Shown here: positions 27,845 to 36,026 of the stretch, in pieces | How the letters are laid out: every line of letters starts with the position of its first letter | Numbering within the stretch: the stretch's first letter is position 1 | Origin: Candidatus Poribacteria bacterium | Lineage (GTDB): Bacteria > Poribacteria > WGA-4E > PCPOR2b | Length of the DNA stretch: 64,000 nt | Reading direction: 5' to 3' | Assembly: GCA_028819845.1 (NCBI GenBank) | Contig: JAPPKS010000035.1 | Span: 62,001 to 126,000 of the forward strand | Notes under the pieces: generated by a model | The model's database searches: none | The model's input: only the letters and a program-made list of their open reading frames with translations | What the model was told of the DNA's origin: nothing | Program-made: the position numbers and the translations under genes

Positions 27845-28093
27845 CTAGTGTGCATTATACGCGGCCTCGAATTCAGCAGGTGTCCGATAGCCTAGCGCTG
27901 AATGAGGCCTTGTCTGATTATACACGACATCTAATACTAGACTAAGTTGGTTGTAGGCATCGTGGAAATTCTGGTACTCGGAGTCAACGATATACTCGTC
28001 TTTGATTCTGCCAATTGTACTCTCAACGTATGGATTCTGCCACGGTTTCCCACGCTCCGTCATGGAAATTTTGCCTATCGCTTGACTTTCAAA
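27845..28093 (-). pseudogene. C-terminal fragment of an IS3/IS481-type transposase
   Basis: About 80 codons match the C-terminal part of rve-type DDE transposases. The sequence has GKISMTERGKPWQNPYVESTIGRIKDEY, where the Glu of VES is the third catalytic acid, and ends YNQTRPHSALGYRTPAEFEAAYN, the usual C-terminal signature. The two Asp-bearing upstream parts are absent, so this is a dead remnant. Homology stops near 28093, exactly where a 100-bp interspersed repeat (28092-28197) begins. No terminal inverted repeats or target duplication were found around it. Confidence 0.8.
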
Positions 28094-28197
28094 CACCACA
28101 TAAGGTATATTACCAAAAAATACAGGTATTTCAAATCTGACCAAATTGCAAACGTTTTGCACCCAAAATCCCATGTTTTTCCTGTCCAAAGAATGGC
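28092..28197. repeat. Diverged interspersed repeat, copy 1
   Basis: This 106-bp stretch is alignable to 29123-29222. Shared words include TGACCAAATTGC, TCAGGCATTTCAA versus ACAGGTATTTCAA, and CTGTCCAAAGAATGG at the end. It abuts the transposase fragment. Copies are clearly diverged, so it is an old repeat. Confidence 0.65.
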
Positions 28198-28237
28198 GGA
28201 AAGTAAAGTCTGTCCTTGTCCACAAAAATAAATTGGT

Positions 28238-28528
28238 ATGCCGAAACCTGCCGAAATTTCAGATATGGAAGCTCACCGTAAACTCATTAGTGCGGTTCTT
28301 GATGCACTGGAGGCACAAACACATGATTTTCTAAATATAACCGCCGTGCTTAGAGACATAATGGAGATTGCCCCCTCTCGCAATGACATATCTGAAAAAC
28401 TCTCTGAAACACAACCAAAGAAGCTCAAACGCGCCATCACATCGCTGTGCCGCTTTGACATAGATCGTGTTCACAACCGCTGCTCTGCTATAAACAGTGA
28501 ATTGATTGAAGTCCCGTGTCCGATCTAG
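28238..28528 (+). CDS. Hypothetical protein, doubtful
   Basis: A 96-codon frame beginning MPKPAEISDMEAHRKLISAVLDALEAQ. The product is helical, with a possible helix-turn-helix-like middle (TAVLRDIMEIAPSRNDISEKL) and two late Cys residues. No good ribosome-binding site precedes the ATG. It is kept because codon use and amino-acid composition look natural and it does not overlap another gene. No family is recognised. Confidence 0.4.
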   Translation: MPKPAEISDMEAHRKLISAVLDALEAQTHDFLNITAVLRDIMEIAPSRNDISEKLSETQPKKLKRAITSLCRFDIDRVHNRCSAINSELIEVPCPI

Positions 28529-28549
28529 TAAGCATACGAGGTGATTAAA

Positions 28550-28750
28550 ATGCAATTTGAGATTTTCTTTTGGTTGTTTGTTTTGGCGCTGGTAGTCGGC
28601 GGCGTACCTTTTTTACTTGAGAATCTCTATGTGCGCCATCCGTCGTGCAGGACATGGCGGGGTGGTCACAATTGGGATAGTGCTCCAAAACATCGGAGGA
28701 AGTGCAAGAACTGCGGAGAATTTTTGTATCTGCCGCGTTTCCGTTCATAA
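28550..28750 (+). CDS. Small membrane protein with a C-terminal Cys-x-x-Cys
   Basis: This 66-residue protein has one N-terminal transmembrane helix (about residues 3-21, FEIFFWLFVLALVVGGVPFLL) and a basic tail with CKNCGEFLY, half of a zinc-ribbon-like knuckle, plus an earlier Cys (HPSCRTW). GAGGTG at 28538-28543 sits 6 bases before the ATG at 28550; a GTG at 28541 is an alternative. The function is unknown. Confidence 0.5.
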   Translation: MQFEIFFWLFVLALVVGGVPFLLENLYVRHPSCRTWRGGHNWDSAPKHRRKCKNCGEFLYLPRFRS

Positions 28751-28919
28751 CCCATCGTGCGGCGGGGGAAGGCGAAACTTAACGTAGTTCGCGCAACCGA
28801 GCGTACCTGTCCCCTTCGCCCAATTGACTACGGTAGCAGGTGATTTGAATGGCAGATGAATCAAAAGAAGAAATGATACCCGTTCAACCTAGAATCGCCT
28901 GTGATGAATTGATTTGTAA

Positions 28920-29040
28920 TAGACATCTTTCCAAAATAAATCCAGCGCCCGATAGCCCCAGCGGGGCGGCAGATGTAAAAGACTACCCTCACATTGGGCT
29001 AATACGCTGTAGGGGCAACCCTTGTGGTTGCCCTTAACGC
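28920..29040 (+). repeat. Interspersed repeat, partial copy of the element at 46028
   Basis: This 121-bp copy starts TAGACATCTTTCC and ends with GGGGCAACCCTTGTGGTTGCCC, a hairpin-forming stretch. It matches 46028-46149 at about nine positions in ten by eye. It lacks the right terminal inverted repeat of that copy, so it is truncated. The short open frame at 28849-29037 runs through it and is not considered a gene. Confidence 0.85.
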
Positions 29041-29122
29041 CGCACCATCAGTTATAAGCCAAAGCCCCGGAACGAATCTTCGTTCGTCAAATCGAAGATA
29101 GTTCTTTCAGGCGTGTTTAGAA

Positions 29123-29222
29123 AACACACAGATATATTTCCAATGAATTCAGGCATTTCAATCCTGACCAAATTGCCACCGGTTTCCACCTTGAATCTCA
29201 TTCATCGCTGTCCAAAGAATGG
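29123..29222. repeat. Diverged interspersed repeat, copy 2
   Basis: Partner of 28092-28197, in the same orientation about 1.03 kb downstream. Shared blocks are TTTCAATCCTGACCAAATTGC and TGTCCAAAGAATGG. No coding potential is seen. Confidence 0.65.
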
Positions 29223-29361
29223 GGGTACGGTCGATTTCCCAAATCCAGTGAACCCCAACCTACACCACTGAATTCCCATAATCGTCAATCGCCGTTTGCT
29301 TGCGCTTGGAACGAGAGTCACAAAATCCACACCATCCCAATGGATTAGGAGACAAATATCA

Positions 29362-29646
29362 ATGGCGAAAATTACGTGTCCCCGGTGCGGTTCCGAGGAT
29401 ATCATGCACAACTTGAGAATTCGGGATCACAGCGATGCGGTAGGCTCTGCAAAGGACCTAGAAGTTGAAGTGCAGGGGAATCCTGACGCCCTAATCTTCA
29501 AGAAAGCCCGCACCGCAAAACTGAGAGCCACAGTTTGCGGAGGATGTGGTAACGTCGGGCTTTCAGTTGACAAACCAAAAACATTATGGGCAACCTACTC
29601 ACGCCAAAGCAATGCCCAATTAGCACTCCATAAACGCTCCTCGTAG
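29362..29646 (+). CDS. Small zinc-ribbon protein
   Basis: The 94-residue protein has two Cys-x-x-Cys knuckles, CPRCG (residues 6-10) and CGGCG (about 65-69), about 58 residues apart. This suggests a four-Cys zinc ribbon that brackets a beta-rich insert (LEVEVQGNPDALIFKKARTAKLRATV). AGGAGA at 29347-29352 supports the ATG at 29362 rather than an upstream in-frame start. The family of such short zinc-ribbon proteins is poorly defined; a nucleic-acid or protein-binding role is possible. It is flanked by repeats and stands alone. Confidence 0.7.
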   Translation: MAKITCPRCGSEDIMHNLRIRDHSDAVGSAKDLEVEVQGNPDALIFKKARTAKLRATVCGGCGNVGLSVDKPKTLWATYSRQSNAQLALHKRSS

Positions 29647-30124
29647 GCACGCTTTGATGAAGTAATAAATTCTGACGAGCGTCGTTTCCCAAAATAATCT
29701 GCAACATAGCAACGCCTTCCTTCCTAACGCATACTTCTAACCCGGACGATTCCCGAGAATCATCCTAAGGCAACAAATGCGCTTATTGTATGTTAAAATT
29801 TATGCCCTATCGGTTTGAATCCCCCTTCTCACCATCTCCGGCGCAGGCAGCAGAATTAAGCTATTAGCATCCATTCTCTGTCCACGTTACTTCAAAGCCA
29901 ACCTTGACGGTCAAAATCTGATTTACCACTTTTTCTCATTTCGCATTACGCATTTTTCTTTACTCTTTACTCATTACGCATTACCCATTACTCCCATGAC
30001 AGTTGAGCAAATTGTTCCGTAACATTTTCGTTGATTTTTTGCGGGTGTATGATACGATATACTTTGTTTCGTTTCTTGGGACAGGATTTAACTGTAACCG
30101 ACAAACAAATTGGAGGACATTGTC
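29647..30124. other. Gene-free spacer with low-complexity heptamers
   Basis: About 480 bp without a supported gene. At about 29935-29995 it holds a low-complexity run of CATTACG/CATTACC/CTTTACT words with a roughly 7-bp period. GGAGG at 30112-30116 belongs to the next gene. Confidence 0.6.
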
Positions 30125-30559
30125 ATGAAGGTCTTCAAGCAAATTGTAGGTGTCGTTCACATCCTAATTGCGGCAATCGTTGCCATCCACACGGTTATTG
30201 AGCCGCTTTACCACACATCCACGGACGCCAACCCGTACAGCTCAGCTTGGGGCATTATCAACCCGCTCACTGCGATTGCCATTATCCTGGGGTTGATATT
30301 CGGCTGTTGCCGGATGAGACGTGCCGGCGAAAATGCGAGCGGTCCAGAGTTCATCGCGGCGAACACGCTATTCTACGGATTTGTGTTCGCGGGCATACTC
30401 TTTTTCTGGAACTGGTTCGGCATCAGCGATGTCGGGAAGGAATTCACTGCGGTCAGCGCCGATGTCCGTTCGATCGTATGGATTTTCTTTGATGCCCTAT
30501 TCCCGCTGTTGAGTGGTGCAATAGGCGTCCATCTGTTGCGCTCCAGTGCGGGCGAATAG
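30125..30559 (+). CDS. Four-helix membrane protein, paralog A
   Basis: The 144-residue integral membrane protein has four predicted helices: about residues 8-26 (VGVVHILIAAIVAIHTVIE), 45-65, 82-103 (LFYGFVFAGILFFWNWFG) and 115-138. A conserved-looking motif after helix 1 reads EPLYHTSTDANPYSS, and helix 3 ends FFWNWFGIS. No family is recognised. GGAGG precedes the ATG at 30125. A close paralog follows at 30943, so the pair arose by local duplication. Confidence 0.75.
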   Translation: MKVFKQIVGVVHILIAAIVAIHTVIEPLYHTSTDANPYSSAWGIINPLTAIAIILGLIFGCCRMRRAGENASGPEFIAANTLFYGFVFAGILFFWNWFGISDVGKEFTAVSADVRSIVWIFFDALFPLLSGAIGVHLLRSSAGE

Positions 30560-30942
30560 CCAACACTGTTTGTGATTCGTCATCAGAACCGGTGCTTGCC
30601 ATGCGTTTGTGCTGCAGAACGTAAAATCAGTATGTATCGGGATGGTCACAATTAAAGCAGCACCGTCTTTCAATAATCCACACTACTTCCTAACCTGAAC
30701 CGCCGCCTTGATTAGTTGTGCGTCAGAAAAGGTAGCGCGTGTCGGGAATGTGAATCCCCGTTCCCAACCAAGACGCAAATACGTGAGGGCACAGAGAAGA
30801 TTGTCTCTGTGCCCTCCGCCTCTCCACGGATTGAAGCGTGCAAGCCGAAAATCGGGGTAAACCTCAGGATTGAGTCTAAAAAACTTACCCACCAACTTCA
30901 GCCACGATCGCTGAAGCGACCGTTAACAGGGAGACATTCTAC
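30560..30942. other. Spacer between the paralogs with a perfect 13-bp inverted repeat
   Basis: The only structure seen is at 30785-30816: arms GAGGGCACAGAGA (30785-30797) and TCTCTGTGCCCTC (30804-30816) with a 6-base loop. No T run follows, so it is more like an extragenic palindrome or leader hairpin for the gene at 30943 than an intrinsic terminator. Confidence 0.6.
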
Positions 30943-31377
30943 ATGGAAGGACTCAAGCGGTTCTCTGGCGTAGTTCTAATTCTAATTGGAGCCATCGTCG
31001 CCATCCACACCATTATTGAGCCAATCTACCACACGTCCTCAAGCGATCATCCGTACAGCCGCATCTGGAAAATAATTGACCCGCTCTCCGCAATCTCTAT
31101 TATTGTAGGCTTGGAATTCGGATACCTTCGCATACGCCGCACCCGCGAGAATCCGAACGTTAAAGAGTTCATCGCATCCAACGCGCTGTTCTACGGGTTC
31201 GTGTTAGCTGCCATACTCTTTTTCTGGAACTGGTTCGGCATCAGCAAGGCTGCAAAAGATTTTACCGCGGTCAGCGCAGATGTCCGTTCGCTGGTGTGGA
31301 CCTTCTTCGATGCGCTGCTCCCGGTGTTGAACGGTGCAATGGGAATCCACCTGCTGCGCGCTAGTAACACGAAGTAG
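30943..31377 (+). CDS. Four-helix membrane protein, paralog B
   Basis: This 144-residue protein has the same length and layout as paralog A: four membrane helices, EPIYHTSSSDHPYSR after helix 1, and LFFWNWFGISKAAKDFTAVSADVRS in the second half. Identity to paralog A is roughly 60 percent by eye and is highest in the helix 3 region. GGGAGACATT precedes the ATG. The function is unknown; duplication suggests dosage or specialisation. Confidence 0.75.
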   Translation: MEGLKRFSGVVLILIGAIVAIHTIIEPIYHTSSSDHPYSRIWKIIDPLSAISIIVGLEFGYLRIRRTRENPNVKEFIASNALFYGFVLAAILFFWNWFGISKAAKDFTAVSADVRSLVWTFFDALLPVLNGAMGIHLLRASNTK

Positions 31378-31454
31378 CAAAACCAGCCGATGCTTGTTTT
31401 CTGTAGATTGGGGTGATTTCGGTTACGCGGTTCGCTCGTTGATAGGATTGGCGA

Positions 31455-32627
31455 CTACTCCAATCCAGGCTGTTTGCCTTCTAACGATTGCACGAGAAAC
31501 GTTAGGTAACTCTCCTCTTGCCGGATGCCCTTACTCCGGGCGTTCTGAAGGAATTCATTGAGCGGAAGTTGCCCTTTCAGTTCAAAGTCGGGCGATATAA
31601 CCAAGCAATCCACCGGCGAACCTTCTTGCCATCCCCTATTGATTGCTTGCACCAAAGGGGACGTTGTGTCAAAGCTGTTGGATTCGCGCCTGCGTCTCTT
31701 CGCAATAGGGTCTCGCAGGCTAGAAGTACGCCCTAATTCGGCATTGGTTGCCCAAGTGTTGATGAAATTTTCGTTCAAAAACTTGATGACCCGGTCATGT
31801 GAGAGGGCAACTGCCCTCAAGGCTTTGCCGCTCCCTCAGCACGCCTCGTCAGCCAGCGGTCCATCAATTGATATGGCATGAATCGGCTTCTGTTGCACTG
31901 GTGCTATTTTCAACGCTTCTTCCAGCGATACCCAATGAATTTGCTGGGATTTGTAAAAACACAGTATCAAATTGTGCGCGGCTTCTTCTTCCGTAATGGC
32001 TTCTATGAATTTAAAGTCTTGCACGCCGGTTTCCATTCCGGCACGTAATTCCATTTGTGGACAGAAGCCGATATCGGTAATTATTATAGACCGCTCCCAC
32101 CCTTCTTCTGTCGTTCGCCAGTTAACATCGAAGTTCATTACACCATCAGGTAAGCGCATCTGGAAAAATACAATCTTGTCTTCAATTCGATCGATAACTA
32201 AATGTCCGGCGAATTGGGAGGGTGTGAACCAACCGTCCGTCAACGCAAATTCTGCATGAATGCGGAACACAACATGGGCAAGTTCATTGTTATAAGCGCG
32301 CAGGCATGCCCACAACCCACGGGAATCCCCCACATCAATGTGCATATCCAGATGTGGATTGGGGTGAAGTTGCCGCAACAACGTCAGCACACCCTCCTCT
32401 TCAATTTGCCAGACCTCACCAACCGATACCGCTTCGTCAGGAAGAAACGCGCGAAATACTGACGAAGAGTATCGCTTTTCTGGCTCAGTAACCCGTAGAT
32501 TCGCCAATGCGTCCCACCTTTCATGGAAGTTGTATTGGGTATATTCAATCGGGGCAATAAAGCCTTTGACTGACACTTCTGCGGTGTCGTCAAAATTAAG
32601 GGCGATCCTGTTGTTGGAAGTTTTCAT
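31455..32627 (-). CDS. Predicted selenoprotein: N-terminal domain plus thioredoxin-like domain with Cys-Sec motif
   Basis: One continuous frame of 390 residues if the in-frame TGA at 31838-31836 encodes selenocysteine (Sec264). Around it the protein reads DGPLADEAC-Sec-GSGKALRAVALS, followed by VIKFLNENFINTWAT and CLVISPDFELKGQLP. This is the pattern of thioredoxin-like proteins that carry a redox pair before a helix. Residues 1-240 form an unrecognised domain rich in strands (HLVIDRIEDKIVFFQMRLP). Both sides of the TGA look equally protein-like, and a SECIS-like hairpin follows at the correct distance. ATG 32627 is used; a TTG lies just before it and the ribosome-binding site is weak. Without Sec insertion the product would stop at 263 residues and lose the redox domain. 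A redox role is inference. Confidence 0.8.
31803..31838 (-). promoter_or_regulatory. Bacterial SECIS-like hairpin following the in-frame TGA
   Basis: On the minus strand, TGA (31838-31836) is followed by 17 bases and then a stem GAGGGC (31818-31813), loop AGTT (31812-31809) and stem GCCCTC (31808-31803). The apical loop starts 23 bases after the TGA and has G as its second base. Both agree with the published bacterial SECIS model (loop 16-37 bases after UGA, G among the first two loop bases). Confidence 0.7.
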
Positions 32628-32934
32628 CAATGTTTTGGGCTTTGTAAGGAAAAAGCCAAACGCCTCAAAATCTGATTTGACTATTCAGCCAGAAATATTC
32701 CGATTGCGTGTGTGAACGTGTAGAGTGAGAGATTGGTCTGGAAAATGCAGACGCGGAAAGCCCAACCATGTATATTGAATCGAGGACGGCGCATCTCGGA
32801 GCGGCTCACGGCAACATAGCACTGTGGATTGTATAAAATGCCTAAACCTTATCAAATCGGACGAGAGTTGTATGGGGTGTCGGACGACTCGAAGCGGCTC
32901 TAGGAAGCAAAATTGTCGCGCCGAAAACGCATGT
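32628..32934. other. Spacer between the selenoprotein gene and the DUF5916 gene
   Basis: About 307 bp with no supported coding frame, clear hairpin or promoter pair. The short frame at 32824-33030 overlaps the DUF5916 gene end and looks random. Confidence 0.45.
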
Positions 32935-35172
32935 TTACGGATTCCACCAATACGTCATCTTCCCAACGAGTGTCCAGTCGAGGAGATTTGCCCCACCGCT
33001 GCCCGTATCGTAATTTTGGTTGAAAACTAGGTAGAAATCGCTGCCGGGACGGTAGATGTAGTTGATTAGAAAATTGGTAGAGATTGCGTCCTTTTCGCTG
33101 CTCCATTGTGCAAACAACTTCGTAAAGAGCGTCGTCGAAAAGGAATAGCTCACGCGCCCCCCAAAAACGTTGGCATTGAACGCCTTATCAGGGAACGTGA
33201 TGCGGTTGAACTCAACCAGCGACTCCATACTGAGGCGGGCATTGGGCTTGATTGTCCCGTCGATTCGTACACCGCGTATGTCACCGCTATAGTATTCACC
33301 TAGTTGAACGATGAACGTCCCGAAGATATTCCGGCTATTGCTGGCCTCGACCCATGCAAAAAACGACGTAAAATCGTAATCGCCAACTGCGATGATTGCA
33401 TCCTGGATCGGGAATTCTTCGCGCAGATGTTCTGTCGTGTTCTGGACTTGGAAACCGGCCCAATCGCCCGATTCAAACTGCAATTCAGTGTCAAACTTTG
33501 TCTCACGTGTCTCCAACGTATTCTCTCGATTGAGAACTAAGTCAAACTGCGGTCCAATCTCAATGCGTCGAATGCCGTATGCCCGCGGCCACGGCGTATA
33601 GCGGGCGTTGCCGCGAAAGCCGCGGATGCCGCTGCGATGAACAAATCCAACTCCCGGATTAAAATCCTCGCCGATGTCGATATACGAACCGTCGAGTTTA
33701 AACCGGTTCGTTCGCCAATCGCCGCCAAAGTAGACGGCACTGTCTTGCTCGAAGACGCCTTCTTCAAATGTGCGCGCCAATAGCCCGCGGAAATCCATAT
33801 CCCGCTTCGGGCGATACGAAAAGTCAAGCCCCGCCGTGCGGTTGTACACGTCGGCATCCTGCTTATTGATGGCAATCGCTCCAATGGAAGACCCGCTGAA
33901 GATGTCCCGCGTTACGCGCATTACCGAATAGTTTGTGCGCGGTTCATCGACGCGGTCCACATCCGCCCGAGAATCATCATCCGTAAACCTGTCCGTCAAC
34001 ACATTCAAAAACCCGATATTGTAAGCGCCGACTTTCCCGGTCATTTTTCCCCCGGTGAGTATCGGGATGGCGCGTTCTTCAGCAAGGCCGATGCGGCGGC
34101 TGTAAAACAGCAGTAAGGGCGGCGGGCGGTGAAAACCGGTACGTGGAACGCCCACATCGAAGATGCTTGCACCTTCCAAGAAAAACGGTCGCTGCTCAGG
34201 GAAAAAGAGGTCGAAACGGGTAAGGTTTACCTGTTCTTGGTCAGCTTCGACTTGGGCGAAATCAGTGTTAAAGGTTAAATCGGCAGTTAAATTTGGTGTT
34301 ATTCCATACTTCAGGTCCAAACCGCCTTCAAACACCTCATCGGTTTCACCCTCAGCGGCGATGCGGCTTGCACCCGATAACACATAAGGAAGCACTTCCA
34401 GATGCCGCGACGGGGAAATACCCTCCAAACCAACGAGACTGCCGAAGTAGGCGGTGCGGTACTTACCTAGCGGGCCATACGTCTTCGGTGCCGGATTCCA
34501 CCCCCCAATCTCTTGATTCCGCGCAATTTCCCGCCCGAAGTTCATTCCCCATGTCATCACGTCGCTTCGTTTAAAGCGAAGCTGGCTGAACGGAATAGCA
34601 ATCTCCGAAGTCCACCGGTCCGCACTGATTTTGCTGCGGCACTCCCAAACCATATCCCAGCTCCCATTTAGACTATCGCCGCTGTTTGACACCGCCGTAT
34701 CTTCCATCCCGCCCAACGGATTGAAACGGAAGAAAACTGCGTTTCGCCGATCATTGTATGTGTCCAAAAGCAGATAACCGTAGTCGTTGGATCGCAAACC
34801 GTCAGAATCCCGGCGCATCTCATTGGCAACCAGTTTTTCCATCTCCGAGTCGTAAAAGGTAAAACCAAAGTATAGGTGTTTCTCATCATAAAGAATGCAC
34901 ACTTCCGAAGGCTGTGTCATCGGTTCCCCTTGGTTCGGTTGTATTTGGAGGAACTGCTTGATCGGCTGGGCTTTTTGCCATTCTGGCTCATCAAGATTCC
35001 CGTCAATCTTGATGTCTTGGGATATTCGGTAGGCTGAAGTATGAGGTTGCATCGTGTCCGGTTGTGCGCTCGCAATGAACGGACATAACAGCAGCCACAA
35101 CAGCAGACAACGTATTGCACCTTGATGAGGCAAAACATGTGGGACACAATTTGATACCCAAAAATGAGGCAT
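32935..35172 (-). CDS. CBM9-like/DUF5916 outer-membrane protein
   Basis: A 745-residue exported protein. After a hydrophobic signal segment (about residues 18-36, ending ASAQ), a CBM9-like beta-sandwich runs to about residue 230 (IDGNLDEPEWQKAQPI, ILYDEKHLYFGFTFYDSE, WTSEIAIPFSQLRF). The DUF5916 region follows (DLKYGITPNLTADLTFNTDFAQVEADQEQVNLTRFDLFFPEQRPFFLEG). The rest alternates polar and aromatic residues, as in a C-terminal beta-barrel ending KMTYWWNP. GAGGGG lies 7 bases before the ATG. It lies downstream of the metal-efflux genes but has a 180-bp gap and its own ribosome-binding site, so membership in that operon is uncertain. The function is unknown. Confidence 0.88.
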   Translation of the reverse strand: MPHFWVSNCVPHVLPHQGAIRCLLLWLLLCPFIASAQPDTMQPHTSAYRISQDIKIDGNLDEPEWQKAQPIKQFLQIQPNQGEPMTQPSEVCILYDEKHLYFGFTFYDSEMEKLVANEMRRDSDGLRSNDYGYLLLDTYNDRRNAVFFRFNPLGGMEDTAVSNSGDSLNGSWDMVWECRSKISADRWTSEIAIPFSQLRFKRSDVMTWGMNFGREIARNQEIGGWNPAPKTYGPLGKYRTAYFGSLVGLEGISPSRHLEVLPYVLSGASRIAAEGETDEVFEGGLDLKYGITPNLTADLTFNTDFAQVEADQEQVNLTRFDLFFPEQRPFFLEGASIFDVGVPRTGFHRPPPLLLFYSRRIGLAEERAIPILTGGKMTGKVGAYNIGFLNVLTDRFTDDDSRADVDRVDEPRTNYSVMRVTRDIFSGSSIGAIAINKQDADVYNRTAGLDFSYRPKRDMDFRGLLARTFEEGVFEQDSAVYFGGDWRTNRFKLDGSYIDIGEDFNPGVGFVHRSGIRGFRGNARYTPWPRAYGIRRIEIGPQFDLVLNRENTLETRETKFDTELQFESGDWAGFQVQNTTEHLREEFPIQDAIIAVGDYDFTSFFAWVEASNSRNIFGTFIVQLGEYYSGDIRGVRIDGTIKPNARLSMESLVEFNRITFPDKAFNANVFGGRVSYSFSTTLFTKLFAQWSSEKDAISTNFLINYIYRPGSDFYLVFNQNYDTGSGGANLLDWTLVGKMTYWWNP

Positions 35173-35354
35173 AAAAAATCCCCCTCAATCTCTCTTGACT
35201 TGAATTTGTCTAATATTGGAAACTTCAATCGGGCAGCGTGTGAATAATCGCCTGTCCTATATTAGGCAAATCACACAGTTGAGTCAAGCAAAAGTTTGAG
35301 GAGGTAAAATAAATTTAAATGGCGATTTTAAAAGGCGTGGTCTGCGTCGGTGAG

Positions 35355-35972
35355 CTACAAACCGGTCAGTTCCAACCGAAATACCACATGATGGCGATTC
35401 AGCGACAGAGCATCAACCTCCGGTTTATCCGGTATACTAATGCTTGGCTTCAATCGGCTAAATTGATAGCCAATCACACCGTGGAGTTGCGCCGCGTCAA
35501 AAATCTTCTCGATTAGACGGATTCGCAAGCCGGCATGCCCTTCCGCTCCAAACGTGTTCTGAATGTTCGCGGGCGTTTCAAACTTCTCATCGAACGAGTA
35601 GAAACTGCCGCCAATTCCAACAAACGGCGACCATCTCCCCGGTATCGCCAGAGTTAACGCAAGCCCAACCGTGTTGACGTTGATTGTACCAATGGGTAGG
35701 GCGTCGCCAGTGCCGCCGCGGGTATCTACATTGTAATTGCTAAAGGGTACTGTGAGGTGCAGGACATCGGGTACTAACTGTGTCCCCAGCGAAATTTCCT
35801 CCGTTCGGTTGGATTCCAGTTCTTTGTTAAAGAGCGTAATTCCGCGCCCGATGCCTAGAATCACTCCATCAGTGACGTGCTGATATCGTTCCAGTTCAAG
35901 GCCGATCGCCCCCGTCGGTATCAATATTAACGCCGTGAGAAGCCAAAGACCGCACAGCTTTTTTAATTTCAT
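35355..35972 (-). CDS. Small exported beta-barrel-like protein
   Basis: The 205-residue protein has a signal peptide (KLKKLCGLWLLTALILIPTGAIG, about residues 2-24). It then shows alternating strands typical of small 8-stranded outer-membrane barrels, with GLALTLAIPGRWSPFVGIGGSFYSF near the middle, reminiscent of OmpW-type or outer-membrane beta-barrel-domain proteins. It ends VVFRLELTGL, with a hydrophobic terminal strand. The start at 35972 is chosen over 36002 because GGAGG precedes it in the minus-strand leader. It begins 54 bp after the cusA-like stop in the same direction, so it may be the last gene of the efflux operon. The function is unknown. Confidence 0.72.
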   Translation of the reverse strand: MKLKKLCGLWLLTALILIPTGAIGLELERYQHVTDGVILGIGRGITLFNKELESNRTEEISLGTQLVPDVLHLTVPFSNYNVDTRGGTGDALPIGTINVNTVGLALTLAIPGRWSPFVGIGGSFYSFDEKFETPANIQNTFGAEGHAGLRIRLIEKIFDAAQLHGVIGYQFSRLKPSISIPDKPEVDALSLNRHHVVFRLELTGL

Positions 35973-36026
35973 AACATCCTCCAATAAACGTGAAAAGGTC
36001 AATGGAAGGTTGAGATACCCGTGTTT

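Noticed and set aside
28849-29037. A 62-codon frame
   Set aside because: Most of it is the interspersed repeat at 28920-29040.
31836-31838. The TGA as an ordinary stop with a second gene starting at the TTG at 31820
   Set aside because: The same frame continues across the TGA with family-like sequence, a TTG start without a ribosome-binding site would be needed, and a SECIS-like hairpin follows. Not fully excluded.
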